From: BOG-938 sp048498155
Lineage (GTDB): Bacteria > Pseudomonadota > Alphaproteobacteria > Caulobacterales > Caulobacteraceae
Reading direction: 5' to 3'
Assembly (NCBI GenBank): GCA_048498155.1
Contig: JBEHYN010000007.1
Coordinates: forward strand, 11,885-75,884
DNA length: 64,000 bases
Part shown: positions 35,311-44,388 of the stretch, piece after piece
How positions within the stretch are numbered: position 1 is the stretch's first letter
How the letters are laid out: each line of letters begins with the position of its first letter
Made by a program: the position numbers and the translations under genes
The notes under the pieces: model-generated
Told to the model about the DNA's origin: nothing
The model's input: only the letters and a program-made list of their open reading frames with translations
The model's database searches: none

Positions 35311-36438
35311 CTATCTCAGTTTCAAGGTCGCCAGGCCCGCCAGGGCCAGGACGAAGGAGACGATCCAGAAACGGATCACGATGGTGGATTCTTTCCACCC
35401 GAGCTTTTCGAAGTGGTGGTGGATGGGCGCCATCAGGAACACCCGCTTCTTGGTCACCTTGAAATAGCCGACCTGGATCATCACCGAGAGCGCCTCGATC
35501 ACGAACAGGCCGCCGATGATGCCCAGCACGATCTCATGCTTGGCCGCGACCGCCATGACGCCGAGCGCGCCGCCCAGGGATAGCGAACCGGTGTCGCCCA
35601 TGAAGATCCTGGCGGGCGGGGCGTTGTACCAGAGGAAGCCCAGGCCCGAGCCGATCATGGCCCCGCAAAAGGGCGCAATCTCGCCCACGCCCGGCACGAA
35701 ATGAAGCTGCAGATAGCCGGCGAACATATGGTTGCCGACCAGATAGGCGATCAAGCCGAAGGCCGCCGCGCAGATCATCACCGGTACGATGGCCAAGCCG
35801 TCCAGACCATCGGTCAGGTTCACGGCATTGGAAAAGCCGGTGATCGTGATTGCGCCGAATACAATGTAGAAATATCCCAGATTCCACAGCAGGTTCTTGA
35901 ACAGCGGGAAGGCGACGGAGCTAAATAGGGCCGGCGGCTCGCCCGTCGGATGCTCCCCGTAGCGCATGAGCACGAAGGTGGCCGAGCCGGCGACGATGAA
36001 CTGGATGACGAGCTTCACCTCGCTCGAGACCCCCGCCGTGGTCTGCTTGGTGACCTTTGCGTAGTCGTCGGTGAAGCCCAGCAGGCCGTAGGCGGCGGTG
36101 ACCAGCAACACGACCCAGACATAGATGTTCCGCAGATCCGCCCACAATAGGGTGCCGATAGCCAGGGCTGCCAGGATCATGAAGCCGCCCATGGTGGGCG
36201 TGCCGGCTTTCTCGATAATGTGACGCTCGATGCCTTCCTTGCGGATCGGCTGACCGCGACCTTGCTTGGTGCGCATCCAGTCGATGAAGCGCGTGCCCAT
36301 CAGACCGACCACGATCTGAGCCGTAACCAGGGCCATGCCCGTGCGGAAGGTCAGATATCTCAGGAGGTTGAGGAACGGCACGTAGTGCATGCCGTGCTGC
36401 CCGCCGTCGGAGAAGTGCGTGTAGAGCAGATAGAACAT
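35311..36438 (-). CDS. mraY: Phospho-N-acetylmuramoyl-pentapeptide-transferase MraY
   Basis: 375 residues, about ten membrane segments. Makes lipid I from UDP-MurNAc-pentapeptide and undecaprenyl phosphate. The GTPTMGG-type loop (AGTPTMGGFMILA), the catalytic aspartate region FTDDYAKV, NAVNLTDGLDGLA and the C-terminal FLMAPIHHHFEKLGWKE motif are intact. The start codon overlaps the murF stop by one base. Confidence 0.94.
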   Translation of the reverse strand: MFYLLYTHFSDGGQHGMHYVPFLNLLRYLTFRTGMALVTAQIVVGLMGTRFIDWMRTKQGRGQPIRKEGIERHIIEKAGTPTMGGFMILAALAIGTLLWADLRNIYVWVVLLVTAAYGLLGFTDDYAKVTKQTTAGVSSEVKLVIQFIVAGSATFVLMRYGEHPTGEPPALFSSVAFPLFKNLLWNLGYFYIVFGAITITGFSNAVNLTDGLDGLAIVPVMICAAAFGLIAYLVGNHMFAGYLQLHFVPGVGEIAPFCGAMIGSGLGFLWYNAPPARIFMGDTGSLSLGGALGVMAVAAKHEIVLGIIGGLFVIEALSVMIQVGYFKVTKKRVFLMAPIHHHFEKLGWKESTIVIRFWIVSFVLALAGLATLKLR

Positions 36439-37844
36439 CAGCCGCCCGTTTCCATCTGTGACTCATGACACACGCCGAGCGCCGCGAGAGCCTGAGCTAC
36501 CGTCGACGCCTTCGATCCATTGGAGCCTTTAACCATCACCAGATCGCCGGGCTCTACGGCCCGGACAACCTGCGGCGCTAGCTCCGCCGCGTTCTCGGCA
36601 TAGCCGCCCCGGCGAGTCGCGGGGAGGGCCTCCCACAAAAATTTCATCAGAGGGCCCGCGCAAAAAACCAGATCCACCTGTGCGCTATCCAGCCCTTGAG
36701 CGATTTCAAAGTGATACCGCGGCGCCTCGGGACCCAACTCGAGCATGTCGGTCAATACCGCGATGCGGCGGCCCTTGGCGGCGCGCGAGCCCAGGGTCGA
36801 CAGGGCGGCCTGCATGGAGATTGGATTGGCGTTGTAGCTTTCGTCGATCAAAACGAAGGGCCCCGCCGCCGCCACGACCGTGCGTTCGCTGCCGCGGCCC
36901 TCCAGGGGCTCGAAGGCCCCGAGCGCGTCCAGGGAATCGCGAAGGCTGACGTCGAGCGCCTCCAGCATCAGCAGCACCGCCAGGCTGTTCAGCCCCCAAT
37001 GGGCGCCCTTCTGGCGGATGGCGAAGTCCAACGGTTCGCCGCGCCAACCGGCGCGGACCGTGGCGCCCGTATCTTGCGCCTTGATGCCGAGCAGGCGCGC
37101 GTCGCAGTCGGCCGATGAGCCGAAGCTGCGCACGACCGCCCCGGCCTTGAGCGCCTCGCCCTTCAAGAAATCAAACCAGGCGTTGTCGGCGTTGAGCACC
37201 GCCACGCCCCCCGCCTGCAGCCCGGCGAAGATTTCCGCCTTAGCCCGCGCTACGCCGACCTCACCCTCATCGAAGTTCTCGGTGTGCACCGGCCCAACCG
37301 TGGTGATGCACGCCACATGGGGCGCGACCATCTTCGCCAAGGGTTCGATTTCTCCGGCATGGTTCATGCCGATCTCGAACACAGCCCGCTCGGTGGCTTT
37401 GGGCATGCGGGCCAGGGTCAGCGGAACGCCGATCTGATTGTTGTAGGACTTGACGGACGAATGGCCGCGTCCGGCCCTGAGCAAGCCCGCGCGAACCGCC
37501 TGGGTTACGCTGGTTTTGCCGACCGAACCGGTCACCGCCCCTCGGCGAGCGGACGAACGGTCCCGCGCCGCACGGCCGAGCGCCTCCAGTGCGCTTTGCG
37601 TATCGCGCACAAGCACGCGCGCGCCGGAACCCGGGCGCGTGGCCAGAGCGCCGGCTGCGCCTTGGGTCAGAGCGCCGTCGATGAAATCATGGCCGTCGCG
37701 CGCTCCGGCCAGGGCCACGAACAGATCGCCAGGCTCCACGCTGCGGCTGTCGATGGCCACCCCCGTGACAGCGAAGGCCTCTCCCTGAAGCCGCCCGCGC
37801 ACGGCATGCACGATCTCGGCGCTGGTCCACAGGGGCGCGCTCAT
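36438..37844 (-). CDS. murF: UDP-MurNAc-tripeptide--D-Ala-D-Ala ligase MurF
   Basis: 468 residues. Adds D-Ala-D-Ala (made by Ddl, here in the opposite block) to the tripeptide. N-terminal GVAIDSRSVEPGDLFVALAG, ATP loop AVTGSVGKTSVTQAV (about residue 105), EIGMNHAGEIEPLAKM, LIDESYNANPISM and VMVKGSNGSKAS are the family motifs. The start overlaps the murE stop (ATGA). Confidence 0.93.
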   Translation of the reverse strand: MSAPLWTSAEIVHAVRGRLQGEAFAVTGVAIDSRSVEPGDLFVALAGARDGHDFIDGALTQGAAGALATRPGSGARVLVRDTQSALEALGRAARDRSSARRGAVTGSVGKTSVTQAVRAGLLRAGRGHSSVKSYNNQIGVPLTLARMPKATERAVFEIGMNHAGEIEPLAKMVAPHVACITTVGPVHTENFDEGEVGVARAKAEIFAGLQAGGVAVLNADNAWFDFLKGEALKAGAVVRSFGSSADCDARLLGIKAQDTGATVRAGWRGEPLDFAIRQKGAHWGLNSLAVLLMLEALDVSLRDSLDALGAFEPLEGRGSERTVVAAAGPFVLIDESYNANPISMQAALSTLGSRAAKGRRIAVLTDMLELGPEAPRYHFEIAQGLDSAQVDLVFCAGPLMKFLWEALPATRRGGYAENAAELAPQVVRAVEPGDLVMVKGSNGSKASTVAQALAALGVCHESQMETGG

Positions 37845-39292
37845 GCGGCGGCTTCCAGCGCGGCGACGGTTTCAGCGGCGTCGTCGAAGGGCAGGACCTG
37901 CGAGCCGACAATCTGGCCCTGTTCGTGCCCCTTGCCGGCCACGACCAGAACGTCGCCGTCGCGCAACTGCGCCACGGCGGCGGCGATGGCTTGGCGGCGG
38001 TCGCCGACCTCACGAGCGCCCGGAGCCGCCGCGAGGATCGCGGCGCGGATGGCGGCGGGGTCTTCACCGCGAGGGTTGTCGTCGGTAACGAACACCAAGT
38101 CGGCGCCCTGAATCGCTGCGGCGCCCATCAGCGGGCGCTTCGCGCGGTCGCGGTCGCCGCCCGCCCCGAACACCACGATCAACCGCCCGCGCACGTGCGG
38201 ACGCAGGGCTTGCAGCACGGTCTTCAGGCCGTCCGGGGTGTGGGCGTAGTCGATATAGGCTTCGCCGCCCTTGGGACCGACGCCGATGCGTTGCAACCGG
38301 CCTGGGGCGCCTTGAACATGCTCCAGCGCCGCAAGCACCTCGCCCGGCGCCTCACCCGCAGCGATGCAAAGGCCTGCAGCGACCAAGGCGTTGCTCGCCT
38401 GAAACGCCCCGGCCAGAGGCAGCAGGGTGGTGAAGCTGTGACCGCTCGCCAGAATGGTCAGGCGCTGGCCGTCCGGCCCCGCCTGCCGCTGCGTCAGACG
38501 CAGCGCCTGGCCCTGCTCACCTACTGAAAGAATCGTATGGCCCGCGCTCACGGCGGCGGCGGCGAAGGTGGAAAAGGCCTCGCTGTCGGCGTTGAGCACG
38601 GCGGCGCGGCCGCGCGGCAAGAGGCTATCGAACAGACGCAGCTTGGCCGCTTGGTAGGCCTCCATAGTTCCGTGATAGTCCAAATGATCCTGCGTCAGGT
38701 TGAGGAAACCCGCCGCCGCCAGAGGCACGCCGTCCAGCCGACGTTGGTCGATTCCGTGCGAGGAGGCTTCCATCGCCAGATGGGTCACGCCCCGCCCGGC
38801 GAGGTCCGCCAGGCGTTCGGCCACATCGGCTGCGTCCGGCGTGGTCAAGCCCGGCGGGGTAAGTTGATCTCCCCCCGCGCGGAGTCCCAGCGTCACGCCC
38901 AAGGTGCCCATGCTAGCGGCCTTGCGGCCGAGCCGGTCGAAGATCTGTCGGCAGAAGGCGGCGACCGAAGTCTTGCCGTTGGTGCCAGTTACGGCGACGC
39001 ATACGGCCGGCTGGGCGCCGTAGAAGGCCCGGGCAGCCAGGGCGTAGGCCCGGCGCACATCCAGGGCACGCACAACCGGAGCGGCGATGTCCAAGGCGTG
39101 CTCGCCGGTGAGGACCGCCGCCGCGCCGGCTTGGATGGCGCCGGAAATGAAGGCGCAGCCATCGGCCTGGGCCCCCGGCAGGGCAGCGAACAGATAGCCC
39201 GGCTTGACCTTGCGGCTGTCGGCGGTGACGCCCTCGATCACCGGATCGATATCCAGCTCTCGTTGCACCAGATCGGACAGCCGCGCGCTCAC
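37841..39292 (-). CDS. murE: UDP-MurNAc-tripeptide synthetase MurE (meso-DAP type)
   Basis: 483 residues. Adds meso-diaminopimelate to UDP-MurNAc-dipeptide. ATP loop AVTGTNGKTSVAAFCRQ (about residue 108), MEASSHGIDQRRLDG, NLTQDHLDYHGTMEAY and the meso-DAP-recognising DDNPRGEDPAAIR motif are present, so this organism has DAP-type peptidoglycan. Overlaps ftsI by 4 bases (ATGA). Confidence 0.93.
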   Translation of the reverse strand: MSARLSDLVQRELDIDPVIEGVTADSRKVKPGYLFAALPGAQADGCAFISGAIQAGAAAVLTGEHALDIAAPVVRALDVRRAYALAARAFYGAQPAVCVAVTGTNGKTSVAAFCRQIFDRLGRKAASMGTLGVTLGLRAGGDQLTPPGLTTPDAADVAERLADLAGRGVTHLAMEASSHGIDQRRLDGVPLAAAGFLNLTQDHLDYHGTMEAYQAAKLRLFDSLLPRGRAAVLNADSEAFSTFAAAAVSAGHTILSVGEQGQALRLTQRQAGPDGQRLTILASGHSFTTLLPLAGAFQASNALVAAGLCIAAGEAPGEVLAALEHVQGAPGRLQRIGVGPKGGEAYIDYAHTPDGLKTVLQALRPHVRGRLIVVFGAGGDRDRAKRPLMGAAAIQGADLVFVTDDNPRGEDPAAIRAAILAAAPGAREVGDRRQAIAAAVAQLRDGDVLVVAGKGHEQGQIVGSQVLPFDDAAETVAALEAAA

Positions 39293-41067
39293 TGGGCCAG
39301 GTCTCCTGCGGTAGTCTCGTCGTCTGCGGGCTTGACGTCGGCAGCAGGCTTGGCCGCGTCCGATAGGGTCGGCGGCAGGCGCTTGACCCCCAGGAACGGC
39401 GCGATGCGATCAATCACTTTTGCGGCCGCCGGAGCGGCGTTCCAGCCTGCGGTGGCGAAGCCGTAGGTCTCAGGCAGGCGCTTGGGATCATCCAGCATGA
39501 TCAGGACCAGATAGCGGTCCGCGGTGATAGGACCGTCGGTTGGGAACACCGCGGCGAAGGATGCGATCACCTTATCCTTGGAGTAGCGGCCGCCGATCAC
39601 TTTCTGGGCCGTGCCTGTCTTACCGCCAACGCTGAGCCCCGGCACGTCAGCCTTGCCGCCCGAGCCTTCCTTGGCGGTCACGTTCAAGCGCATCAAGTCC
39701 AGCATGTCGCGAGAGGTCGCCTCCGAGATCACCCGCGCCCCGGCCGGCTTTTGGCCGGGATTAAGTTTGCGGATGGTCAGGGGCACCATCTGGCCGCCGT
39801 TCATAATGGCGCCGATGCCGATCGCCAGGTTCAGCGGGCTGACCGAGATGGACTGCCCGAAGGATGTCGAGGCAACCGTGCCGTCCGCCCATGTCTTTGG
39901 CACTATGGGGTGGGCGGACTCGGCCAGTTCGATTTTGGCCGGGGCGAACAGGCCGAAAGACTGGAAATACTTGGTCAGGCGCGGCGCGCCCGCATGTAGC
40001 GCCAGCTTGGCCGTTCCGATGTTGGAGGAATGGACGAACACTTCCGGCAAGGTCAGGGCGCCGTGCACCACATGGAAGTCGTGGATCGTACGGTTGCCTA
40101 ACTGGAGGCTGTCGACATTGAAGGTCGAGTGCAAGGTCGCCACGCCCGAATCCAGTCCCATGGCCATGGTGAAAATCTTGAACACCGAGCCCGGCTCATA
40201 AAGCGAAGCGGCGGCGCGATTGACTAGGTTGTAGTTGGAGGCCTGGCCCGGATTATTGGGATCGAAGCCCGGCCAGCTCGAAAGCGCCAATACCTCGCCG
40301 GTGTGGACATTGGTCACGATGCCCACGGCGTCCGGCACGCCGAACTTGATCGCCGCCTTCTCCAGTTCGTCGTCCAGCGCCGCCTGGACCCGCAGGTCCA
40401 TGGACAGGGCCAAGGGCGTGGGCTTGCCCGCTTGGCTGCGAATGTCATCGTCCAGGGCGTGCTCGGCGCCCGACAGACCCGTACCGCCCTTGTCAGCGAA
40501 GCCGATCAGGTGCGCGGCGGTGGGTCCGAGAGGGTAGACCCGGCGCTCCTCCTCCTCGAAGCTCACGCCCGGCAGGCCCAGGTCCTGTAGCCGGGCCTTT
40601 TCCTCCGGCGTCAATCCGCCGACGAGATATTCGCGCTTGCCCGCATTCAGCGCGTGCTCCAGCCGCCCGGCCGCCAAGGCGGGCAGGGCTGAGCCCAGCA
40701 CGCGGCGGGTCTCGGTCGTGTCCCAGATTTCCCGGGGGTCGAGGTACAGGCCATAGTGGGTCAGATCCACCGCCAACAGATTGCCCTGGCGATCCACCAG
40801 ATCGGCCCGCGAGCCGCTGGGCGGCGCGGCGGCGATCTGGGAGCGATCCGCATCCGAGAAGATCGCGCACTTGGTTGCGCCTAGGGCCAGGGTGAAGAAG
40901 CCGGCGGCGAACAAGGCCAAGACGAAGAAGATGCGGATGCGCGTGTCGTCTTCAGCCTTGCCGTCGGCCTTGGCCCGTTCGAAGGCGTGCTCCAGCTTCC
41001 AGACCGACTCCACCAGCCAGCGCCAGCCGATGGGCAAACGATAGAACACCAGCTCGCTCGGCCTCAT
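39289..41067 (-). CDS. ftsI: Septal peptidoglycan transpeptidase FtsI (PBP3)
   Basis: 592 residues. Divisome transpeptidase. A cytoplasmic tail and one membrane segment (about residues 45-65) precede the pedestal domain (ADLVDRQGNLLAVDL). Catalytic motifs: SxxK in EPGSVFKIFT, SxN in VHSSNIGTAKL and KTG in VGGKTGTAQKV. The C-terminal tail is about 40 residues rich in acidic residues. The start overlaps the ftsL stop by 4 bases. Confidence 0.93.
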   Translation of the reverse strand: MRPSELVFYRLPIGWRWLVESVWKLEHAFERAKADGKAEDDTRIRIFFVLALFAAGFFTLALGATKCAIFSDADRSQIAAAPPSGSRADLVDRQGNLLAVDLTHYGLYLDPREIWDTTETRRVLGSALPALAAGRLEHALNAGKREYLVGGLTPEEKARLQDLGLPGVSFEEEERRVYPLGPTAAHLIGFADKGGTGLSGAEHALDDDIRSQAGKPTPLALSMDLRVQAALDDELEKAAIKFGVPDAVGIVTNVHTGEVLALSSWPGFDPNNPGQASNYNLVNRAAASLYEPGSVFKIFTMAMGLDSGVATLHSTFNVDSLQLGNRTIHDFHVVHGALTLPEVFVHSSNIGTAKLALHAGAPRLTKYFQSFGLFAPAKIELAESAHPIVPKTWADGTVASTSFGQSISVSPLNLAIGIGAIMNGGQMVPLTIRKLNPGQKPAGARVISEATSRDMLDLMRLNVTAKEGSGGKADVPGLSVGGKTGTAQKVIGGRYSKDKVIASFAAVFPTDGPITADRYLVLIMLDDPKRLPETYGFATAGWNAAPAAAKVIDRIAPFLGVKRLPPTLSDAAKPAADVKPADDETTAGDLAQ

Positions 41068-41462
41068 CGCAAGGCTCCCGGCTGAGGCTGAATCGGCGCG
41101 GATGGCGCGGCAGCGGGTTTGGCCGCCTCTGGCGGGGCCAAGGCGGACTGGCGGGCGATGTCCGGCAAGCGGTCCAAGGAGGTTTCGCGTTTGTCCGACG
41201 TCGGACCCACGCCAACGGTCTCGGCCAACTTCTCCAGCCGCGCCGGTTGCTCCAGATGGGCCACCTCTGCCTGCAGGAGCCGCACCCGCCGCTGTTCATC
41301 GCTAATCTGGTTTTCCACGCTGACGATGTCGCCCGTCTCGCGGCCCGCTCGCGCCTTGACCATGTAAACCGCCAGGGCGAGACCCAACACGACGGTGAGG
41401 GCGCCGAGCTCCACCAGCCGCGCGCCGCGCAGGGTGCGCCGAAGGAACCGCCCGGCGCTCAT
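41064..41462 (-). CDS. ftsL: Cell division protein FtsL
   Basis: 132 residues from ATG 41462, which overlaps the rsmH stop (ATGA). Small bitopic divisome protein: short cytoplasmic N-terminus, one membrane segment (VELGALTVVLGLALAVYMV), then a leucine-zipper-like coiled coil (IVSVENQISDEQRRVRLLQAEVAHLEQPARLEKLAE). The C-terminus is alanine/proline-rich (AAKPAAAPSAP). Identity rests on position between rsmH and ftsI plus this topology, since FtsL sequences diverge quickly. Confidence 0.85.
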   Translation of the reverse strand: MSAGRFLRRTLRGARLVELGALTVVLGLALAVYMVKARAGRETGDIVSVENQISDEQRRVRLLQAEVAHLEQPARLEKLAETVGVGPTSDKRETSLDRLPDIARQSALAPPEAAKPAAAPSAPIQPQPGALR

Positions 41463-42418
41463 GCCGCCGCCTTCCAAGGCTGAGCGTCGGTGCGCTCGGC
41501 GGCCCGCAGCTTGGCTGATCGCGCCCGAGGGTTGGCCGAAACCTCCGCCTCGCCGGGCGGACGGGCGCCGTTGAATAATAGGACAAATGTAGGCTGAGGC
41601 CCCTTGGGCGCCACGGGCAGATGGCGAGATCCCGACGGCGTGCGCCCGGCGCGCTGAGTGAAAAACGCCTTCACGATCCGGTCTTCCAGCGAATGAAATG
41701 TGACCACCGCGAGGCGTCCGCCGGATACCAGCGTGCGCTCGGCCGCTTCGAGCGCCTCTTCCAATTCACCCAGTTCGTCATTGACCGCGATACGCAAGGC
41801 TTGGAACACCCGCGTGGCCGGATGGGTCGGGGCGCCGCGCCGACCGCCCAGGGCCCGCTCCACGGTGTCGGCCAGGTCGGCGGTGCGCGTAAAGGGCTGC
41901 TCGGCGCGGCGGCGGACGAGCACATTGGCAATGTGGCGCGAGGCGCGCTCCTCGCCGTAGAGCCAAAAGATGCGCGCCAGCTCCGCCGGCTCGGCGGAGT
42001 TGACCAGGTCGGCGGCCGTTTCGCCCTCATCGCTCATCCGCATGTCGAGCGGCCCGTCGCGCATGAAGGAAAAGCCGCGTTCGGCCTCGTCCAGTTGCAT
42101 CGACGACACACCAAGATCCAGGGCGATGCCATCGCAGTCCTGCCAGCCGCAGGTCTGCAAGTGGCTTTCGATATCGGAGAAGCGGCCTTCGACCAGGCGA
42201 AATCTGTCGCCGTAGGTCGCAGCCAGCGGAGCGGCGAAGCGGGCGGCGGAAGGGTCTCGGTCGATGGCCAGCACATTGGCGCCGGCCTCGAGAAAGGCGC
42301 GGCTGTAGCCGCCCGCGCCGAAAGTCGCGTCTACGATCCGTATTCCGGAACGCAGGTTCAAACATTGGGCCACCTCGTCCAGCAACACTGAGCGGTGAGC
42401 GGGTGGCGCGGCTGTCAT
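41459..42418 (-). CDS. rsmH: 16S rRNA m4C1402 methyltransferase RsmH (MraW)
   Basis: 319 residues from ATG 42418, overlapping the mraZ stop (ATGA); the frame is open 58 codons further upstream but that part is mraZ sequence in another frame. It methylates C1402 of 16S rRNA with AdoMet. HRSVLLDEVAQCLNLRSG, VDATFGAGGYSRAFLEAG, ALDLGVSSMQLDEAERGFSF, LDMRMSDEGETAADLVN and TFHSLEDRIVKAFF are signature motifs. Confidence 0.92.
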   Translation of the reverse strand: MTAAPPAHRSVLLDEVAQCLNLRSGIRIVDATFGAGGYSRAFLEAGANVLAIDRDPSAARFAAPLAATYGDRFRLVEGRFSDIESHLQTCGWQDCDGIALDLGVSSMQLDEAERGFSFMRDGPLDMRMSDEGETAADLVNSAEPAELARIFWLYGEERASRHIANVLVRRRAEQPFTRTADLADTVERALGGRRGAPTHPATRVFQALRIAVNDELGELEEALEAAERTLVSGGRLAVVTFHSLEDRIVKAFFTQRAGRTPSGSRHLPVAPKGPQPTFVLLFNGARPPGEAEVSANPRARSAKLRAAERTDAQPWKAAA

Positions 42419-42918
42419 CCGGCCCCTCCCAGGCGCTGGGCCCGCTGCTGGAGGCGCAGGGCGGACAGGCCCTCGCGGGCCAACTGGCGTTGCTCGGAGC
42501 GATGGGCGCGGAAGGCCTCTCGCTCCCAGATTTGGAATCGGTCGCCGAGCCCGACCAGGGCCACCCAATCGGTCAGGCCGAAGGCGTCGCACAAAGCTTC
42601 AGGCAAGGTGATACGGCCGGCCGTGTCGAATGCCAGCTCATGCATGCCGCCATAGACCACCGTCTCAAGCGGCAAGCGCAATGGATCGCCCAAGGGCAGG
42701 TCATCGATCAGGGACTGATATTGCTCGAACAGGGCCTTGCCCCCGCCTTCGATGCAGTCCGCCTCGATGGAGGGAAAGCAGAACACCCCGCCGAACGGGC
42801 CGGCGGCCAGGGTGCGGAATCCCTGCGGCACCACGATGCGCCGTTTGCCGTCCAGTTGTTTCTCGAAGGTCGAGAGAAACACCCCGTCGCGCCCCCTACC
42901 GGACCGACTCCGCCCCAT
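42415..42918 (-). CDS. mraZ: Transcriptional regulator MraZ
   Basis: 167 residues from ATG 42918. First gene of the leftward dcw block. MraZ has two AbrB-like DNA-binding halves: FLSTFEKQLDGKRRIVVPQGFR and MHELAFDTAGRITLPEALCDAFGL. A GTG at 42882 gives the more usual VFLSTFEKQ start with 155 residues, and the 12 preceding residues (arginine/glycine) have no clear family match, so the start is not certain. MraZ represses its own operon in Escherichia coli; the repeats at 42981-43005 are the expected target. Confidence 0.88.
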   Translation of the reverse strand: MGRSRSGRGRDGVFLSTFEKQLDGKRRIVVPQGFRTLAAGPFGGVFCFPSIEADCIEGGGKALFEQYQSLIDDLPLGDPLRLPLETVVYGGMHELAFDTAGRITLPEALCDAFGLTDWVALVGLGDRFQIWEREAFRAHRSEQRQLAREGLSALRLQQRAQRLGGAG

Positions 42919-42980
42919 GCGTTCGGTCCTTCGCGCGCACCACCGACCATCAAATCCGGACGGAAGCGACGCGATCTGTT

Positions 42981-43005
42981 TGGGTTAACATGGGATGAAT
43001 TGGGA
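42981..43005 (+). promoter_or_regulatory. MraZ operator: three TGGGN repeats
   Basis: TGGGT, TGGGA and TGGGA start at 42981, 42991 and 43001, exactly 10 bases apart (5-base units with 5-base spacers), the arrangement described for MraZ binding in Escherichia coli. They lie 63-87 bases upstream of the mraZ start, on the strand opposite to the gene as written. Strong support for autoregulation of the dcw block. Confidence 0.8.
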
Positions 43006-43085
43006 GACAATGACACCAAAGCCCATTTTCTGCGGTTTCAAAGTCGTAGTGGCAACCGGTCGCACGCGATTGTTAACAATTCACA

Positions 43086-43100
43086 GAACATACACAGAAC
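43086..43100 (-). promoter_or_regulatory. LexA (SOS) box upstream of mraZ
   Basis: GAACATACACAGAAC reads on the gene strand as GTTC-N7-GTTC, the LexA consensus of alphaproteobacteria. It is part of a pair of 10-base direct repeats (CACAGAACAT at 43082 and 43093, one helical turn apart) and overlaps a GAACATGTTC palindrome. It sits between the RNase P RNA gene and mraZ, about 170 bases before the mraZ start. No function is proven; the spacing match is exact. Confidence 0.55.
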
Positions 43101-43157
43101 ATGTTCAGTATTGCGGATAGGTCACGGGTGTCCGTCACATTAGCGAGCTGGGGCAAA

Positions 43158-43580
<423 letters not shown>

Positions 43581-43609
43581 GCGGAAAGTGGGCTTTTGTC
43601 GAGGAAGGG

Positions 43610-44335
43610 TCAAGCTTCGGCCGCCGCCCGAAGCAGATGCACCAGGCGCGCCCGGGTCTCGCCGTCGGCCACGCCATCCACGCGGTCGGAGCGCCAATGC
43701 CGCTGGAAGGCGGTGATGATGGTCTGGGTGTGGGCGTCGAATTGGCCCGAAGGCGCGCTGTCGAAGCCCAGCCGGGTCAGGCCGGCCTGCAGGGCGAACA
43801 CGCCTGTTCCGTCATCGCCCAGCGAAAGGGCCGGGCCGGGCGCTGCTGGCGGCTCCAGCCATAGACCATGGCCCGCCTGGGCCAACCGCTTCCAGGGGAA
43901 CAGTTCGCCCGGATCGGTCTTGCGCTCGGGCGCCACGTCGGAGTGGCCCAGGATGCGCCCGTCAGGGATTTCCCAGCGTCCGCGGATCTCGTCCAGCAGT
44001 TCGATCAAGGCCTCGATCTGGGCGTCCGGATAGGCGCGATAGCCCCACTCATGTCCCGGATTGACCAATTCGACGCCTACGGACACGGCGTTGATGTCGC
44101 GCTCGCCCTTCCAGAAGGACAAGCCCGCGTGCCAGGCGCGGCGCTCCTCGGCCACCAGGGAGAACACCTTGCCATCTTCCTCGATCAGGTAATGCGCCGA
44201 GACCTTGGCCTCAGGATCGCGCAGGCGCGCCAGCGCCTCGGCGCCCGTGGGCATGCCGGTATAGTGCAGCAGCACCATGTCGGGCGGGGCGCGCCGGGCG
44301 TCGAAATTGGGCGAGGAGGCGGGAATAATGTCCAT
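43610..44335 (-). CDS. ampD: AmpD-type N-acetylmuramoyl-L-alanine amidase
   Basis: 241 residues from ATG 44335 (preceded by GGCGG). The amidase_2 domain has zinc ligands in LLHYTGM, AWHAGLSFW and LGHSDVAPERKTDPG, so it should cleave the amide between muramic acid and the peptide, recycling wall fragments. The C-terminal part (about residues 165-241, GVFALQAGLTRLGFD...FDAHTQTIITAFQRHW) is a peptidoglycan-binding domain 1. No signal peptide is visible, consistent with cytoplasmic AmpD. An upstream in-frame ATG at 44362 is less likely. Confidence 0.88.
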   Translation of the reverse strand: MDIIPASSPNFDARRAPPDMVLLHYTGMPTGAEALARLRDPEAKVSAHYLIEEDGKVFSLVAEERRAWHAGLSFWKGERDINAVSVGVELVNPGHEWGYRAYPDAQIEALIELLDEIRGRWEIPDGRILGHSDVAPERKTDPGELFPWKRLAQAGHGLWLEPPAAPGPALSLGDDGTGVFALQAGLTRLGFDSAPSGQFDAHTQTIITAFQRHWRSDRVDGVADGETRARLVHLLRAAAEA

Positions 44336-44388
44336 CCGCCGTTTGTTAGGCCAGTCACACACCGTGGAGCAAGCCGCGCGGCCTCGCC

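Noticed and set aside
33690..35462. A long plus-strand open frame across murD
   Set aside because: It is antisense to murD, which has full ligase motifs, and part of it runs through the palindromic repeat.
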